DNA from: an uncultured Clostridia bacterium
GTDB lineage: Bacteria; Bacillota; Clostridia; Oscillospirales; Acutalibacteraceae
Length of the DNA: 39,936 bases
Assembly: GCA_946182865.1 (NCBI GenBank)
Contig: CAMHAV010000007.1
Coordinates: 1 to 39,936, forward strand
Direction: 5' to 3'
This document shows, piece after piece, positions 18,482-27,993 of this stretch. Both the position numbers and the translations under genes were made by a program. The stretch's first letter is position 1. Each line of letters starts with the position of its first letter. The notes below the pieces were generated by a model. The model did not search any database, was not told the origin of the DNA, and saw only the letters and a program-made list of their open reading frames with translations.

Positions 18482-19734
18482 GAAACATGATTAACGGAAT
18501 TGAAGAAAAAGAATTTCAGCGTGTGGAGGGCGGCGTCTGCGCGGCGGCGGGCTTCCAAGCGAACGGACTCAACTGCGGTCTGAATAAGAACAAGGAGAAA
18601 AACGACCTGGGATTGGTGGTCAGCGACGTGCTTTGCAGCGCGGCGGCGGTCTACACCACCAACAAGGTCAAAGGCGCGCCCATATTGGTGACGAAGAAGC
18701 ACTTAGCGGCAACAGGCGGCAAGACGCGCGGCTTCATCGTCAACAGCAAGAATGCCAACACCTGCAACGCCGACGGCGAGGAAAAGGCGGAAAGAATGTG
18801 CGAACTGGCGGCCAAGGCGCTGGGCGTGAATCCCGAAGAAATCGTAGTGGCCTCTACGGGCGTGATCGGAGAGATTCTGCCCATCGAGCCGATTGCGGCA
18901 CATGTGGAGGAACTCGCGGCGGGACTTTCGCCGCAGGGCCATGCCAAAGCAGCCAACGCCATTATGACGACCGATACTGTGATGAAGGAAGTCGCGGTGG
19001 AATTCACCGTCGGCGGCAAGGTCTGCCGAATGGGCGGCATGGCGAAAGGCAGCGGCATGATTCACCCGAATATGGCGACGACGCTGAACTTTATCACCAC
19101 CGACGCGGCGGTTTCCTCCGAAATGCTGCAAAAGGCATTGCGTGACGTGGTGAAGGTTACCTACAACTGCCTGAGCGTGGACGGCGACACCTCCACCAAT
19201 GACACCGTGCTGCTCATGGCGAGCGGTCTGGCGGGCAATGACGAAATTGCCGCGGAGGGTGAGGATTACGACAATTTCAAATCCGCGCTGTATTTCGTGA
19301 TGATGCACATGACCCGTATGCTGGCTAAGGACGGCGAGGGCGCGACCAAGCTGATCGAATGCACCTGCGGCGGCGCGCCTGATCTTGAAACCGCCATTAT
19401 TGTGGCAAAGAGCGTGATCCGTTCGCCGCTGCTCAAGTGTGCCGTGTTCGGTGAGGACGCGAACTGGGGCAGAATCCTCTGCGCCATCGGTTATGCCGAG
19501 GCGGATTTTGACATCGACAAGGTGGACGTGGACATTTCCTCCACGGGCGGCTGCGTGGCGGTCTGCCGTAACGGTGCGGGCGTGGCGTTTTCCGAGGAGG
19601 AAGCCAAGGCGGTGCTGTCCGCCGACGAAATCGGCATTGCCATAGACCTCCACCAAGGCGATGTTTCCGCCAAGGCATGGGGCTGCGATCTGACCTACGA
19701 TTATGTCAAGATCAACGGCGACTACAGAACATAA
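18478..19734 (+). CDS. argJ: Bifunctional glutamate N-acetyltransferase / amino-acid N-acetyltransferase
   Basis: GVCAAAGFQANGLNCGLN, AAVYTTNKVKGAPI, GGMAKGSGMIHPNMATTLNFITTDA (autocleavage HPNMATTL), CAVFGEDANWGRILCAIGYA. Confidence 0.97.
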   Translation: MRNMINGIEEKEFQRVEGGVCAAAGFQANGLNCGLNKNKEKNDLGLVVSDVLCSAAAVYTTNKVKGAPILVTKKHLAATGGKTRGFIVNSKNANTCNADGEEKAERMCELAAKALGVNPEEIVVASTGVIGEILPIEPIAAHVEELAAGLSPQGHAKAANAIMTTDTVMKEVAVEFTVGGKVCRMGGMAKGSGMIHPNMATTLNFITTDAAVSSEMLQKALRDVVKVTYNCLSVDGDTSTNDTVLLMASGLAGNDEIAAEGEDYDNFKSALYFVMMHMTRMLAKDGEGATKLIECTCGGAPDLETAIIVAKSVIRSPLLKCAVFGEDANWGRILCAIGYAEADFDIDKVDVDISSTGGCVAVCRNGAGVAFSEEEAKAVLSADEIGIAIDLHQGDVSAKAWGCDLTYDYVKINGDYRT

Positions 19735-19758
19735 TGGTTTCTATTTTTGGACAATAAC

Positions 19759-19803
19759 GAAAAGGCGCTTGCCCGCATTGGTTTTGCGGACAGCGCCTTT
19801 TTT
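19759..19803. terminator. Bidirectional intrinsic terminator between convergent genes
   Basis: GAAAAGGCGCT ... AGCGCCTTTTTT between argJ (+) and the minus-strand gene ending at 19807. Confidence 0.85.
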
Positions 19804-19806
19804 CAA

Positions 19807-20265
19807 TCAGTATTCTTTCCAATAATTCTTTGTCGCGACTTGCAGCGTATCCACTACATCGCAGTTATATGCCCGACCGTTTTCATCCGTGAGGGTTTCG
19901 CTGCGGAATGTCATACCGAACCCCAGCGCGTCGCTGGTAAATCCCCCGGAATCAAATTCCATATCGGGATCCAGCTCGTGAAATTTCATAAAGAGTTCGT
20001 AACAGCTCCACTCGCTGAGAGGCTCACCGTCCAGTGTCAGCGCGTCGTTTTCCGAATTGGTGAAGCAAATGAAATTCACCTTTTGCGCTTTGTCGTAGGA
20101 AACGATGAAATTCTCCGAAATATCCTCATGAATCGTGTAGTCGCGACCGTAGGGCTGGAAGTTGTTAGGTTCATATTCCCCCAGCAATGCCTCGGCTTCT
20201 TCGCACGGCATGCCCAATTGAATGGGGCCAATGCCTTGTCCTATGACCACGTCATATGTTTTCAT
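19807..20265 (-). CDS. Hypothetical protein
   Basis: 152 aa, stop just after terminator, start overlaps recX stop by 4 nt; IGQGIGPIQLGMPCEEAEALLGEYE motif. Family not identified. Confidence 0.75.
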   Translation of the reverse strand: MKTYDVVIGQGIGPIQLGMPCEEAEALLGEYEPNNFQPYGRDYTIHEDISENFIVSYDKAQKVNFICFTNSENDALTLDGEPLSEWSCYELFMKFHELDPDMEFDSGGFTSDALGFGMTFRSETLTDENGRAYNCDVVDTLQVATKNYWKEY

Positions 20266-20885
20266 TCGTATTCATCCTCCAGACGGTCGGTGTATTCCCG
20301 CAGCGCGTCCCGAATATCACCGTAGCTGTAGCCGTAGCGGGTGAGGGAGGCAATGGTGCGGTTGATGCCCTTGGGGTCACCCAGGTCACGCGCAAATTTT
20401 CCCTCCAGCAGCTCCAGAATTTCCGCTGTTTCGTCCAGCTCAAACCCTTCGAGCGATTCCTCCGCAGTGCCGCGGTCAATGCCCTTGAGTGAAAGCTCCT
20501 GCAGGATTCTCCGCCTGCCGTAGTGCTTCTGCTGCACCAGATGCCGTATCATGTTTTCGGCGTAGCGCGCGTCGTTGATCGCGCCGATTTCTTCCATATA
20601 GTCCACGGCGGCGCAGGCGGACGGTTCGTCGAAATCCTTGCGCAGCCGTTTTTCCAGATCGCGGCGCGAGTAGTCGCGGAATTCCAACAGGTAGAGCGCC
20701 TTGGATTTTGCGCGGCGCAGCTGCGACTGCGTGAGCAGCTCGCGCAGCGCTTCCACAGAATAATCCCGCATGGGTTGCAGCTTCATTTCCTCCGCCATGT
20801 CGCAATCCACCGACAGGATCAGCTCGCCGTCTGCGTACAGCCCCACCAGATGTCCCTTTTGCCGCCGTATTTCCGTAATCAGCAT
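20262..20885 (-). CDS. recX: RecX family regulator of RecA
   Basis: ALYLLEFRDYSRRDLEKRLRKDFDEPSACAAVDYMEEIGAINDARYAENMIRHLVQQKHYGRRRILQELSLKGID; directly downstream of recA. Confidence 0.92.
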   Translation of the reverse strand: MLITEIRRQKGHLVGLYADGELILSVDCDMAEEMKLQPMRDYSVEALRELLTQSQLRRAKSKALYLLEFRDYSRRDLEKRLRKDFDEPSACAAVDYMEEIGAINDARYAENMIRHLVQQKHYGRRRILQELSLKGIDRGTAEESLEGFELDETAEILELLEGKFARDLGDPKGINRTIASLTRYGYSYGDIRDALREYTDRLEDEYE

Positions 20886-20901
20886 GTTACTTCTTTGCCG
20901 C

Positions 20902-22095
20902 TTAGTCTACCGAGATGTCGATGTTCTTCTTGGGCTTGGAGGACTGCACCTCGTCCAGAAATTCGTCGGGAATGGGCATATCGTCCAGATCAAGGGACAT
21001 CTCATCGGCGTCGGCGCTTCCAGCCGCTTTGCTTTCGGTGCTCTCTGCATCGTCCGCTCCGTCTTTCTTGGCGGCTTTGGCCGGCTTCTTCTTGGAGATC
21101 AGTTTGTCGGCGTTGGCTCTCACATGCGCCTCGATTTCCTCCGCAACCTCCGGATGATCAATAAAGTAATTCTTGGCGTTGTCGCGGCCCTGTCCCAGAC
21201 GGGTCTCGCCGTAGGAGAACCACGCGCCGCCTTTCTTCACGATGCCCAGTTCCACCGCCAGATCGAGCAGCTCGCCGTTGTGGCTGATGCCTTCGCCGTA
21301 CATGATGTCAAATTCCGTTGTGCGGAAAGGAGGAGCGATTTTGTTCTTGACCACCTTGGCCTTGGTGCGGTTGCCGATGACTTCCGATCCGGATTTGAGC
21401 GGTTCGCCCTTGCGGATCTCGATACGCACCGAGCTGTAGAATTTCAGCGCGCGGCCGCCGGGGGTGACTTCGGGGTTGCCGTACACCACGCCGACCTTTT
21501 CACGGAGCTGGTTGATGAAGATGGCGAGGCAGTTGGATTTGCCGATCACGCTGGTGAGCTTGCGGAGTGCCTGGCTCATGAGTCTGGCCTGCATGCCGAC
21601 AAAGGTGCTGCCCATGTCGCCTTCCACTTCCGCGCGGGGTACCAATGCCGCCACCGAGTCGATGACGATGATGTCAATTGCGCCCGAACGCACCAGTTCT
21701 TCGGTGATTTCCAGCGCCTGTTCGCCGTTGTCCGGCTGAGAAACCAGCAGGTTGTCGATGTCAACGCCGAGCGCCGCGGCATACACCGGGTCGAGTGCGT
21801 GTTCTACGTCGATAAAGGCCGCCACACCGCCGTTTTTCTGTGCCTGCGCGATGCAGTGCAGGGCGAGTGTTGTCTTACCGGAGGATTCGGGGCCGTACAT
21901 TTCCACGATTCTGCCGCGGGGCAGACCGCCGATGCCCAGCGCGAGGTCGAGTCCCAGCGAGCCGGTGGAGATGGCCTCCACATTGAGAGCGGAGTTTTGT
22001 CCGAGTTTCATGACCGCGCCCTTGCCGAATTGCTTTTCTATATTGGCGAGTGCTGTTTCCAGTGCCTTTTTCTTATCTACTGCCATTTGAATCAT
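20902..22095 (-). CDS. recA: Recombinase RecA
   Basis: [106 protein letters not shown]. Start 22095 or 22086. Confidence 0.99.
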   Translation of the reverse strand: MIQMAVDKKKALETALANIEKQFGKGAVMKLGQNSALNVEAISTGSLGLDLALGIGGLPRGRIVEMYGPESSGKTTLALHCIAQAQKNGGVAAFIDVEHALDPVYAAALGVDIDNLLVSQPDNGEQALEITEELVRSGAIDIIVIDSVAALVPRAEVEGDMGSTFVGMQARLMSQALRKLTSVIGKSNCLAIFINQLREKVGVVYGNPEVTPGGRALKFYSSVRIEIRKGEPLKSGSEVIGNRTKAKVVKNKIAPPFRTTEFDIMYGEGISHNGELLDLAVELGIVKKGGAWFSYGETRLGQGRDNAKNYFIDHPEVAEEIEAHVRANADKLISKKKPAKAAKKDGADDAESTESKAAGSADADEMSLDLDDMPIPDEFLDEVQSSKPKKNIDISVD

Positions 22096-22119
22096 TCCTT
22101 TTCCGTTTGTTGTGGGTCT

Positions 22120-22148
22120 ATTATAGTTCATTTCTGCGAAATATGCAA
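22120..22148 (-). promoter_or_regulatory. Promoter of recA
   Basis: On the minus strand TTGCAT - 17 bp - TATAAT. No clear Firmicutes LexA box recognised by eye. Confidence 0.7.
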
Positions 22149-22151
22149 GTG

Positions 22152-23090
22152 CTAAATTGGCGTTTTTGCAACACAAGTCCCGAAAATGCACCTGCTTATG
22201 CCGGAGAAGTCCTTTCTCTCGTGAATGTGACCTATCCCATATTGCTTCATGACTGCGATCACCCCTTCGCGGATGTCGTAGCCGATCTCAAAGGCCAGCG
22301 TTCCGCCGGGCAGAAGCAGTTTTGTCCATCGGGCGCAGATGGCGCGGTAGAAATCCAGTCCGTCCGTGCCGCCGTTAAGCGCCATGATCGGTTCCTGACG
22401 AACTTCCCATTGCAACCCCGCTATGTCCGACGTGGGAATATAGGGAGGGTTGGAGACAATGGCGTGAAAGGTGCCGCTCAGGAGCGGCTGTTCCAGGACA
22501 TTGCCGACCTCGCAGGACACCCGATCACCGCCGTATGCCTTGATGTTGCGCCGCAGATAGGGCAGCGCATCCTCCGACAGCTCCACGCAGGTGACTTTCG
22601 CGTCGGGAATGCGGCGTGCCAGTGCCAGACCCACGGCGCCGGTTCCCGCGCAGAGGTCGAGAATGCGCGGAGACGGCACGTCCATGAGCGCCTCCTGCGC
22701 TGCTTCCACCAGTGCCAGTGTGTCCTCACGGGGAACCAGCACGCCCTTCCCGACATACAGCGGCATGCCGTCAAATTCCCACTGCCCCAGAAGGTATTGC
22801 AGCGGTTCATGCAGGCGGCGGCGGATGAGTGTTTCGTAGGCTTCCTGCTGCGTGGGGGAGACGGTTTGCTCCCCGCGGATGGCGAGTTCCGCGCGGCTGC
22901 GGATGCCGAACACGGGAGAAAGGAGGCAAAGGGCATCAAAGGCAGGACTGTCGAGTCCTGCCTTTGACAAAATCTGTCTGCCTTGGTTGTAGGCTTGTTT
23001 GACGGTGATATCGGTGATATCGGTGATATCGGTGATATCGGTGATATCGGTGATATCGGTGATGTCAGTGACATCGGTGATTGGGTTCAT
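22152..23090 (-). CDS. prmC: Peptide chain release factor N5-glutamine methyltransferase with tandem-repeat N-terminus
   Basis: [46 protein letters not shown] (NPPY), [19 protein letters not shown]. Starts [39 protein letters not shown] overlap with upstream DUF1385 stop. Confidence 0.93.
   Translation of the reverse strand: MNPITDVTDITDITDITDITDITDITDITVKQAYNQGRQILSKAGLDSPAFDALCLLSPVFGIRSRAELAIRGEQTVSPTQQEAYETLIRRRLHEPLQYLLGQWEFDGMPLYVGKGVLVPREDTLALVEAAQEALMDVPSPRILDLCAGTGAVGLALARRIPDAKVTCVELSEDALPYLRRNIKAYGGDRVSCEVGNVLEQPLLSGTFHAIVSNPPYIPTSDIAGLQWEVRQEPIMALNGGTDGLDFYRAICARWTKLLLPGGTLAFEIGYDIREGVIAVMKQYGIGHIHERKDFSGISRCIFGTCVAKTPI
23004..23075. repeat. 9-bp tandem repeat (GGTGATATC)n within prmC
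   Basis: Six exact copies of GGTGATATC (23004-23057) then GGTGATGTC and AGTGACATC; in frame with prmC. Confidence 0.97.
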
Positions 23091-24046
23091 CAGACGATCT
23101 CTCCCTCCGTATTTTCGGGGATGACGGCCTTGATGGCCGCGATAGCGCATTCGATCTGATCGTCCTTGGGTTCAAAGGTGGTGATATGCTGCATCCACAT
23201 GCCGGGTGCGGAGAGAATGCGGGTGAGCAGGTTGTCGTGTCTGCCGCAGAAACGGATGATCTCATAGCCGATTCCCATGACCAGCGGCAGACAGCACAGA
23301 CGGATCAGCGTGCGCAGCCACACGGTTTCGATCTGGATACACATGCCGACAATGACGCCCACCAGCAGCATGACGATCAGAAAGCTGGTGCCGCAGCGGG
23401 GGTGAAAGCGCTTGAATTTTTTGATGTTTTCCACAGTTAATTCCTGCTTGGCTTCGTAGCAAAAGATGGTCTTGTGTTCCGCGCCGTGATATTCAAAGAC
23501 GCGGTGCATGTCGTCCAGCCGGGTGCAGAGCCAGATGTAGGCGACAAAAATAGCGATTTTGCAGACGCCTTCAAAGATCGAGCGCAGCAGGATGTTGCCC
23601 TTTAAAATCGGCAGCAGCATGGCAAGTCCCGAATAGATAGCGGACGGCACGACAAAAAAGAGCAATATCGCCAGCGCAATGCCCAGCACCATGGCCGCCG
23701 ACATCAGAAAGCCGAAGAGCTTCTCTCCGAAAATATCGTTGAGCTTTTGCTCAAAGGGTGTCAGTTCTTCCTCCTCGTCCGCTTCCCCCGCCAGCTCCGC
23801 CGAGCGCATGAGCGTTCGGGAGCCGACTCTCATGGAATCGACAAAGGAATACATGCCCCGCAGCAGCGGCAGCTTGAAAATGGCGGGACGGTCATTGGGA
23901 TTGGTGCAGTCCACGTCTTCCACCACAATTTTGCCGTCGGGCGTCCGTACCGCCATGGCGGTTTTGAAGGGGCCGCGCATCATGATGCCCTCAATCAGCG
24001 CCTGTCCGCCGATCGAGGTGTATTTAACCTTGCAGGATCTACTCAT
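23090..24046 (-). CDS. DUF1385 family membrane protein (YqhQ-like)
   Basis: IGGQALIEGIMMRGPFKTAMAVRTPDGKIVVE, YHGAEHKTIFCYEAKQELTVENIKKFKRFHPRCGTSFL. Confidence 0.94.
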   Translation of the reverse strand: MSRSCKVKYTSIGGQALIEGIMMRGPFKTAMAVRTPDGKIVVEDVDCTNPNDRPAIFKLPLLRGMYSFVDSMRVGSRTLMRSAELAGEADEEEELTPFEQKLNDIFGEKLFGFLMSAAMVLGIALAILLFFVVPSAIYSGLAMLLPILKGNILLRSIFEGVCKIAIFVAYIWLCTRLDDMHRVFEYHGAEHKTIFCYEAKQELTVENIKKFKRFHPRCGTSFLIVMLLVGVIVGMCIQIETVWLRTLIRLCCLPLVMGIGYEIIRFCGRHDNLLTRILSAPGMWMQHITTFEPKDDQIECAIAAIKAVIPENTEGEIV

Positions 24047-25718
24047 TGACTTTCACTTCTTCCTGGATATCGTTGGTGTCACTCTGATTTTCGCTGATCG
24101 GCGCAATTTCAATCGTACTGTTCTGACGGACGACGGGCAGAATGATCTGCACGTTGGTTCCCTCGCCTTCCACGCTGTCGATCTCAAATTCGCCGTTGTG
24201 TTTGCGGATGATTTCGTCAGCGACCGCCAGGCCGATGCCGAAACCGCCTTTCTGGGTGTTGGCCTTGTAAAACCTTTGTTTGACCTTGGGGAGCTGGTCG
24301 GCAGGAATGCCGCAGCCGTGGTCGCGCACGCCGATGGTGAGTCGGTCATCCGCGACGGAAGTGTAAATGTAGATTTCTCCGCCCGGTTCGCTGTACTTCA
24401 TGGCGTTGTCGATCACAATGATGATGACCTGCTTGAGTCGGTTGCGGTCGCCCATCACGGGAATCGCTTCCTCCGGTTCATAAAACACCAGGCGTTTGTC
24501 TTCCTTCTTAGCTTTTTCGCTGAACATAAAGACCACGTCGTCGATTTCCGCTACGATATCCAACATCTGGAAATTCATTACCATGCGGCCGCTCTGCATG
24601 CGGGAGAAGTCGAGCAATTGCTCCACCAGACCGCTCAGTCGTTCGGTTTCGTTGATGATGATGCCCATGCCCCGCTTAATCATGGCTTCATCGGTCTCTA
24701 CGTTGCACATCAGCATGGTTTCGCTCCAGCCCTTGATGGCGGTGAGAGGTGTGCGCAGTTCATGCGACACGGAGGAAATAAAGTCGTTTTTGGCGTTTTC
24801 GCTGAGTGCCAGTTCCGAAGCCATCGCGTTGATGGAGTCCACCAAATCACCGATTTCATCATCGTGTTCCTTTGTCAGACGAATGGAAAAATCACCTGCG
24901 GCGATATGTCCCGCCAGATTGGTGATGTTTTTGACAGGGTTGATAATGGAGCGGATAAAATAGGAACTGGACACAGTGATGAAAAGCAGCGCCGTGAGAA
25001 TGACAACAGTAATGAGAACTACAATATTGCGCACCGTGCGGTCGGTAGGTTCAAGGGACACTACCATGCGTATAGCTTCACGTCGTTTGACCGGTTCTTT
25101 CTTATCCTGATCAGACTGCCGCGTGGAGTTGAGCAGATAGGTGACGGCAAACACATGCTCACCGTTTTCATTTTTGCCGTTCCATTTGTCATATTTGCCA
25201 GACAGCAGTGCTTTTTCGTAGTCGGGAACCACGGCGTTGGCGGACGGTTCAAAGCCGGAAGAACTGACGATGATGTGACCTTTGGCGTCGATAAATTGCA
25301 GTTCCATCTTGTCTTTGTCCTGAAATCCCTCGACAAAGGACTGTGCTGCCAGACGGAAGTCGTTCTCGCTCATATTGCTGTAGGTGTAGCTGGCAGTTTG
25401 TGAAAAATAATCGGCGGTAACGGAGGCCCGCTGGTCGATAATCTGCTGAATATTGTTGTAGTAGTAGCTGTTGATGAGAGAAACCGCGACAATAAATGCC
25501 GCGATCAGCGTGGTGCCGAGCAGGGAAAAGGTGGTAAAAAGCCACCGTCGCGTGATACCTTTGCCCCGTACCATTTCCATGTAAGGCAAAAAAAGGTGAC
25601 GTGCCATTTTTTTGAGCCACGCCCAAAATGCCCGCAATTGTTCCATGAGTTTGGCTTGCTTAAAATCTTCCCATGCTGTTTTGATGTCAGGCAATGTCAC
25701 GCCCTCCTTTATAGACAA
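24039..25718 (-). CDS. Sensor histidine kinase (HAMP-HisKA-HATPase)
   Basis: FISSVSHELRTPLTAIKGWSETML (H-box), VIDNAMKYSEPGGEI (N-box), GVRDHGCGIP, GGFGIGLAVADEIIRKHNGEF. Confidence 0.96.
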   Translation of the reverse strand: MSIKEGVTLPDIKTAWEDFKQAKLMEQLRAFWAWLKKMARHLFLPYMEMVRGKGITRRWLFTTFSLLGTTLIAAFIVAVSLINSYYYNNIQQIIDQRASVTADYFSQTASYTYSNMSENDFRLAAQSFVEGFQDKDKMELQFIDAKGHIIVSSSGFEPSANAVVPDYEKALLSGKYDKWNGKNENGEHVFAVTYLLNSTRQSDQDKKEPVKRREAIRMVVSLEPTDRTVRNIVVLITVVILTALLFITVSSSYFIRSIINPVKNITNLAGHIAAGDFSIRLTKEHDDEIGDLVDSINAMASELALSENAKNDFISSVSHELRTPLTAIKGWSETMLMCNVETDEAMIKRGMGIIINETERLSGLVEQLLDFSRMQSGRMVMNFQMLDIVAEIDDVVFMFSEKAKKEDKRLVFYEPEEAIPVMGDRNRLKQVIIIVIDNAMKYSEPGGEIYIYTSVADDRLTIGVRDHGCGIPADQLPKVKQRFYKANTQKGGFGIGLAVADEIIRKHNGEFEIDSVEGEGTNVQIILPVVRQNSTIEIAPISENQSDTNDIQEEVKVNE

Positions 25719-25721
25719 ACA

Positions 25722-26420
25722 CTACGCTTCCCACTTGTAGCCGAGTCCCCATACGGTCAGAATATGACGCGGAGAGGATGGCTTGTCTTCGATTTTCATG
25801 CGCAGACGGCGGATATTGACATCCACGATTTTTTCCTCTCCGAAAAAGCCTTCGCCCCAGACATGTTTGAGGATATCCAGACGGCTGAGAGCGGTACGGG
25901 GATGGGAAAAGAAATATTCCATGATCTGAAATTCCACCTGTGTCAGCTCCACCAGCTCGCCGTTTTTGCTGAGCGTTCGGTTGCGGAGATTGAGCACAAA
26001 ATTGCCTGATCTCAGTTCCTCGCGAAATGTGGGGTCGGGCGCTTCACTGAGCGATACACGTCTGTAAAGCGCGTCCACTCTCGCCATCAGCTCGCTGGGG
26101 CTGAAGGGCTTGGTGATGTAATCGTCCGCGCCGTTCATCAGACCGTTGACTTTGTCCATTTCCTGTGCCTTGGCTGTCAGCATGATAATACCCAGACCGC
26201 TGTCACGGCGGCGCAGTTCACGGCAGACCGAGATACCGTCCATGCCGGGCATCATCACGTCCAGCAGCGCGATATCAAAATCGCCACCTGCCTGGTCGTA
26301 TGTCTCTACAGCAGCGGTGCCGTTGTCCACGTCTGTCACTTCGTAGCCGGAGCGTTTGAGATTGATGACGACGAATTCACGGATAGCGTCTTCGTCCTCT
26401 GCCACAAGTATTTTTTTCAA
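25722..26420 (-). CDS. OmpR/PhoB-type response regulator
   Basis: ILVAEDEDAIREFV, ALLDVMMPGMDGISVCRELRRR, ADDYITKPFSPSELMARV, winged-helix DVNIRRLRMKIE...VWGLGYKWE. Confidence 0.97.
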   Translation of the reverse strand: MKKILVAEDEDAIREFVVINLKRSGYEVTDVDNGTAAVETYDQAGGDFDIALLDVMMPGMDGISVCRELRRRDSGLGIIMLTAKAQEMDKVNGLMNGADDYITKPFSPSELMARVDALYRRVSLSEAPDPTFREELRSGNFVLNLRNRTLSKNGELVELTQVEFQIMEYFFSHPRTALSRLDILKHVWGEGFFGEEKIVDVNIRRLRMKIEDKPSSPRHILTVWGLGYKWEA

Positions 26421-26468
26421 ATGAATCGTACCCTTTCCAAAAATAATGATCTGTCGATAATTCTGATG

Positions 26469-27854
26469 TTACATAAGGCTGAAATAGGATTGCAGGGATG
26501 CTGCGTCGGCCAGATTCTGCTCCGACGAAAGAAACGCCGCATAGACGGTGTCGCCGTCCCGTGCCAATTGAATTACGCCGCCCTTGTCAAGACTCTCGCC
26601 CAGTCCGGCCGCTTCCTCGTTCCATTCCTTTTGCGTGAAGACCTTGATACGGAAAAGTTCCTCGCTGAAGGCAAACCGATCCTTTTGATAACGGTAAAAA
26701 TACAGGATGCGGTTGCTCTCATCCAAGCGGCAGGTCACATTGCCGTTCCATGAAGACTGCCATGTAACGCTGTAGTTTTCTGATGTGTTGATGACATTTT
26801 TCTTTTTATTGATAAACTGGCACCCGTCGGAACCGAAATCTATGCTGTACCATGTGGTCAGATACATGGGATTTTCTGAGGTTTCATCGTAACCGGGAAG
26901 GTATTCTGTGACGGGAATGTCTATTACCCCGTCAAAATCAATATCGCGCGAAGCGATGTTGATATGCCGTGCGGTTGAAGTGACCGTCTGCTCTTCCACA
27001 TTATAAAAAGGAGTTTTCAGATCTCCCTCCGACGCGTCCCAATAAATATATTCGGTTATGACAGTGGAGTTGTCCTTGTAACCGTCCAGCACCACACCCA
27101 CGTTGTTGTCATCGGTCAGTTTGGCAACCTTGGTTTCGTTGTAATAAATCACATTACCGTCGAGCGGCGTAGTATCGGTGACGCTCATGGTTTCCTGGTC
27201 ATCCACGCCGAGGTGGCATTCAATCAGCTTGGCCGTGCCGGTGCCCTCCGAAAGGTTGACGTAAGAAGCAATGATCTCGTCGCTGCCGTCGTTGTCAAAG
27301 TCGTAAATCTGCATATCGGAGTAGGCAACGGGAATATTGGACGCCCTTGCCTCAGAGTATTCCTTCACGTCGATGACCGAGAGGCTGCTTTCTTTTAAGC
27401 TGTAGGCCGAAATGATATTCAGACCCGTGCTGTAGATCGTCCAGCCCACAATGATTTCGCTCACGCCGTCGCCGTTGATATCCCCGAACATCACGCGTTC
27501 CACCTCACCGCCCTCGCCCTCCTTGCGGCTGACGAGCTGCCAGCGGCCGTCTTTCTGACAGAGAACCGCCAGAGAAACGGGCGTGGATTCATCCTTGCGG
27601 TAAAAGACGAGCGCGTCGTTTTTCTTGTCGCCGGTGAGATCGGTTTGTATGATGGCGGAACGGTAGCTGCCGCTCTTGGGATATTTCAGCACAAAGCTGC
27701 CCAGACTTTTGGTGAGCTGTTCCTGTATGTTTTTTTCTTCTCCCGCCGGATAGGGAGGACGCATAAGCTCGCCCCCCGCGGGATTGCTGCAGCCGCACAG
27801 CGGCGAAACGGTCAGCAGAATGGCCGTAATGACAGCGGCAATGCGAATACGCAT
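26469..27854 (-). CDS. Lipoprotein with FG-GAP/VCBS-like DxDxDG segments
   Basis: MRIRIAAVITAILLTVSPLCGCSNP lipobox-like N-terminus; FGDINGDGVSEIIVG, IYDFDNDGSDEIIASY, DIDFDGVIDIPV. Confidence 0.8.
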   Translation of the reverse strand: MRIRIAAVITAILLTVSPLCGCSNPAGGELMRPPYPAGEEKNIQEQLTKSLGSFVLKYPKSGSYRSAIIQTDLTGDKKNDALVFYRKDESTPVSLAVLCQKDGRWQLVSRKEGEGGEVERVMFGDINGDGVSEIIVGWTIYSTGLNIISAYSLKESSLSVIDVKEYSEARASNIPVAYSDMQIYDFDNDGSDEIIASYVNLSEGTGTAKLIECHLGVDDQETMSVTDTTPLDGNVIYYNETKVAKLTDDNNVGVVLDGYKDNSTVITEYIYWDASEGDLKTPFYNVEEQTVTSTARHINIASRDIDFDGVIDIPVTEYLPGYDETSENPMYLTTWYSIDFGSDGCQFINKKKNVINTSENYSVTWQSSWNGNVTCRLDESNRILYFYRYQKDRFAFSEELFRIKVFTQKEWNEEAAGLGESLDKGGVIQLARDGDTVYAAFLSSEQNLADAASLQSYFSLM

Positions 27855-27993
27855 GTCGGTCGATTCCTCCGTTTCCGGGTAATGTCCTGATGATTTCCGG
27901 TGTGTAAACAATGTAATCAGCATTATATCACAGTCAAACGGAAATTTCTACCAATCATCCGTTAATTTTTTGACAAATTTACTTTGCGATGGG

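Noticed and set aside
22096-22151. LexA/SOS box upstream of recA
   Set aside because: No convincing CGAACN4GTTCG-type palindrome seen by eye near the TTGCAT/TATAAT promoter.
20770-22155. 461-aa plus-strand ORF opposite recA
   Set aside because: recA on the minus strand is unambiguous; this is a shadow ORF. The same applies to 33990..35189 (-), 35403..36770 (-), 18703..19656 (-), 9985..11151 (-) and 22050..22967 (+).
23004-23075. CRISPR-like array
   Set aside because: Contiguous 9-bp tandem repeat without spacers, translated in prmC.
23679-25403. 574-aa plus-strand ORF opposite the histidine kinase
   Set aside because: Antisense shadow of well-supported kinase/DUF1385 genes; composition biased (V/H/F/A-rich), no motifs.
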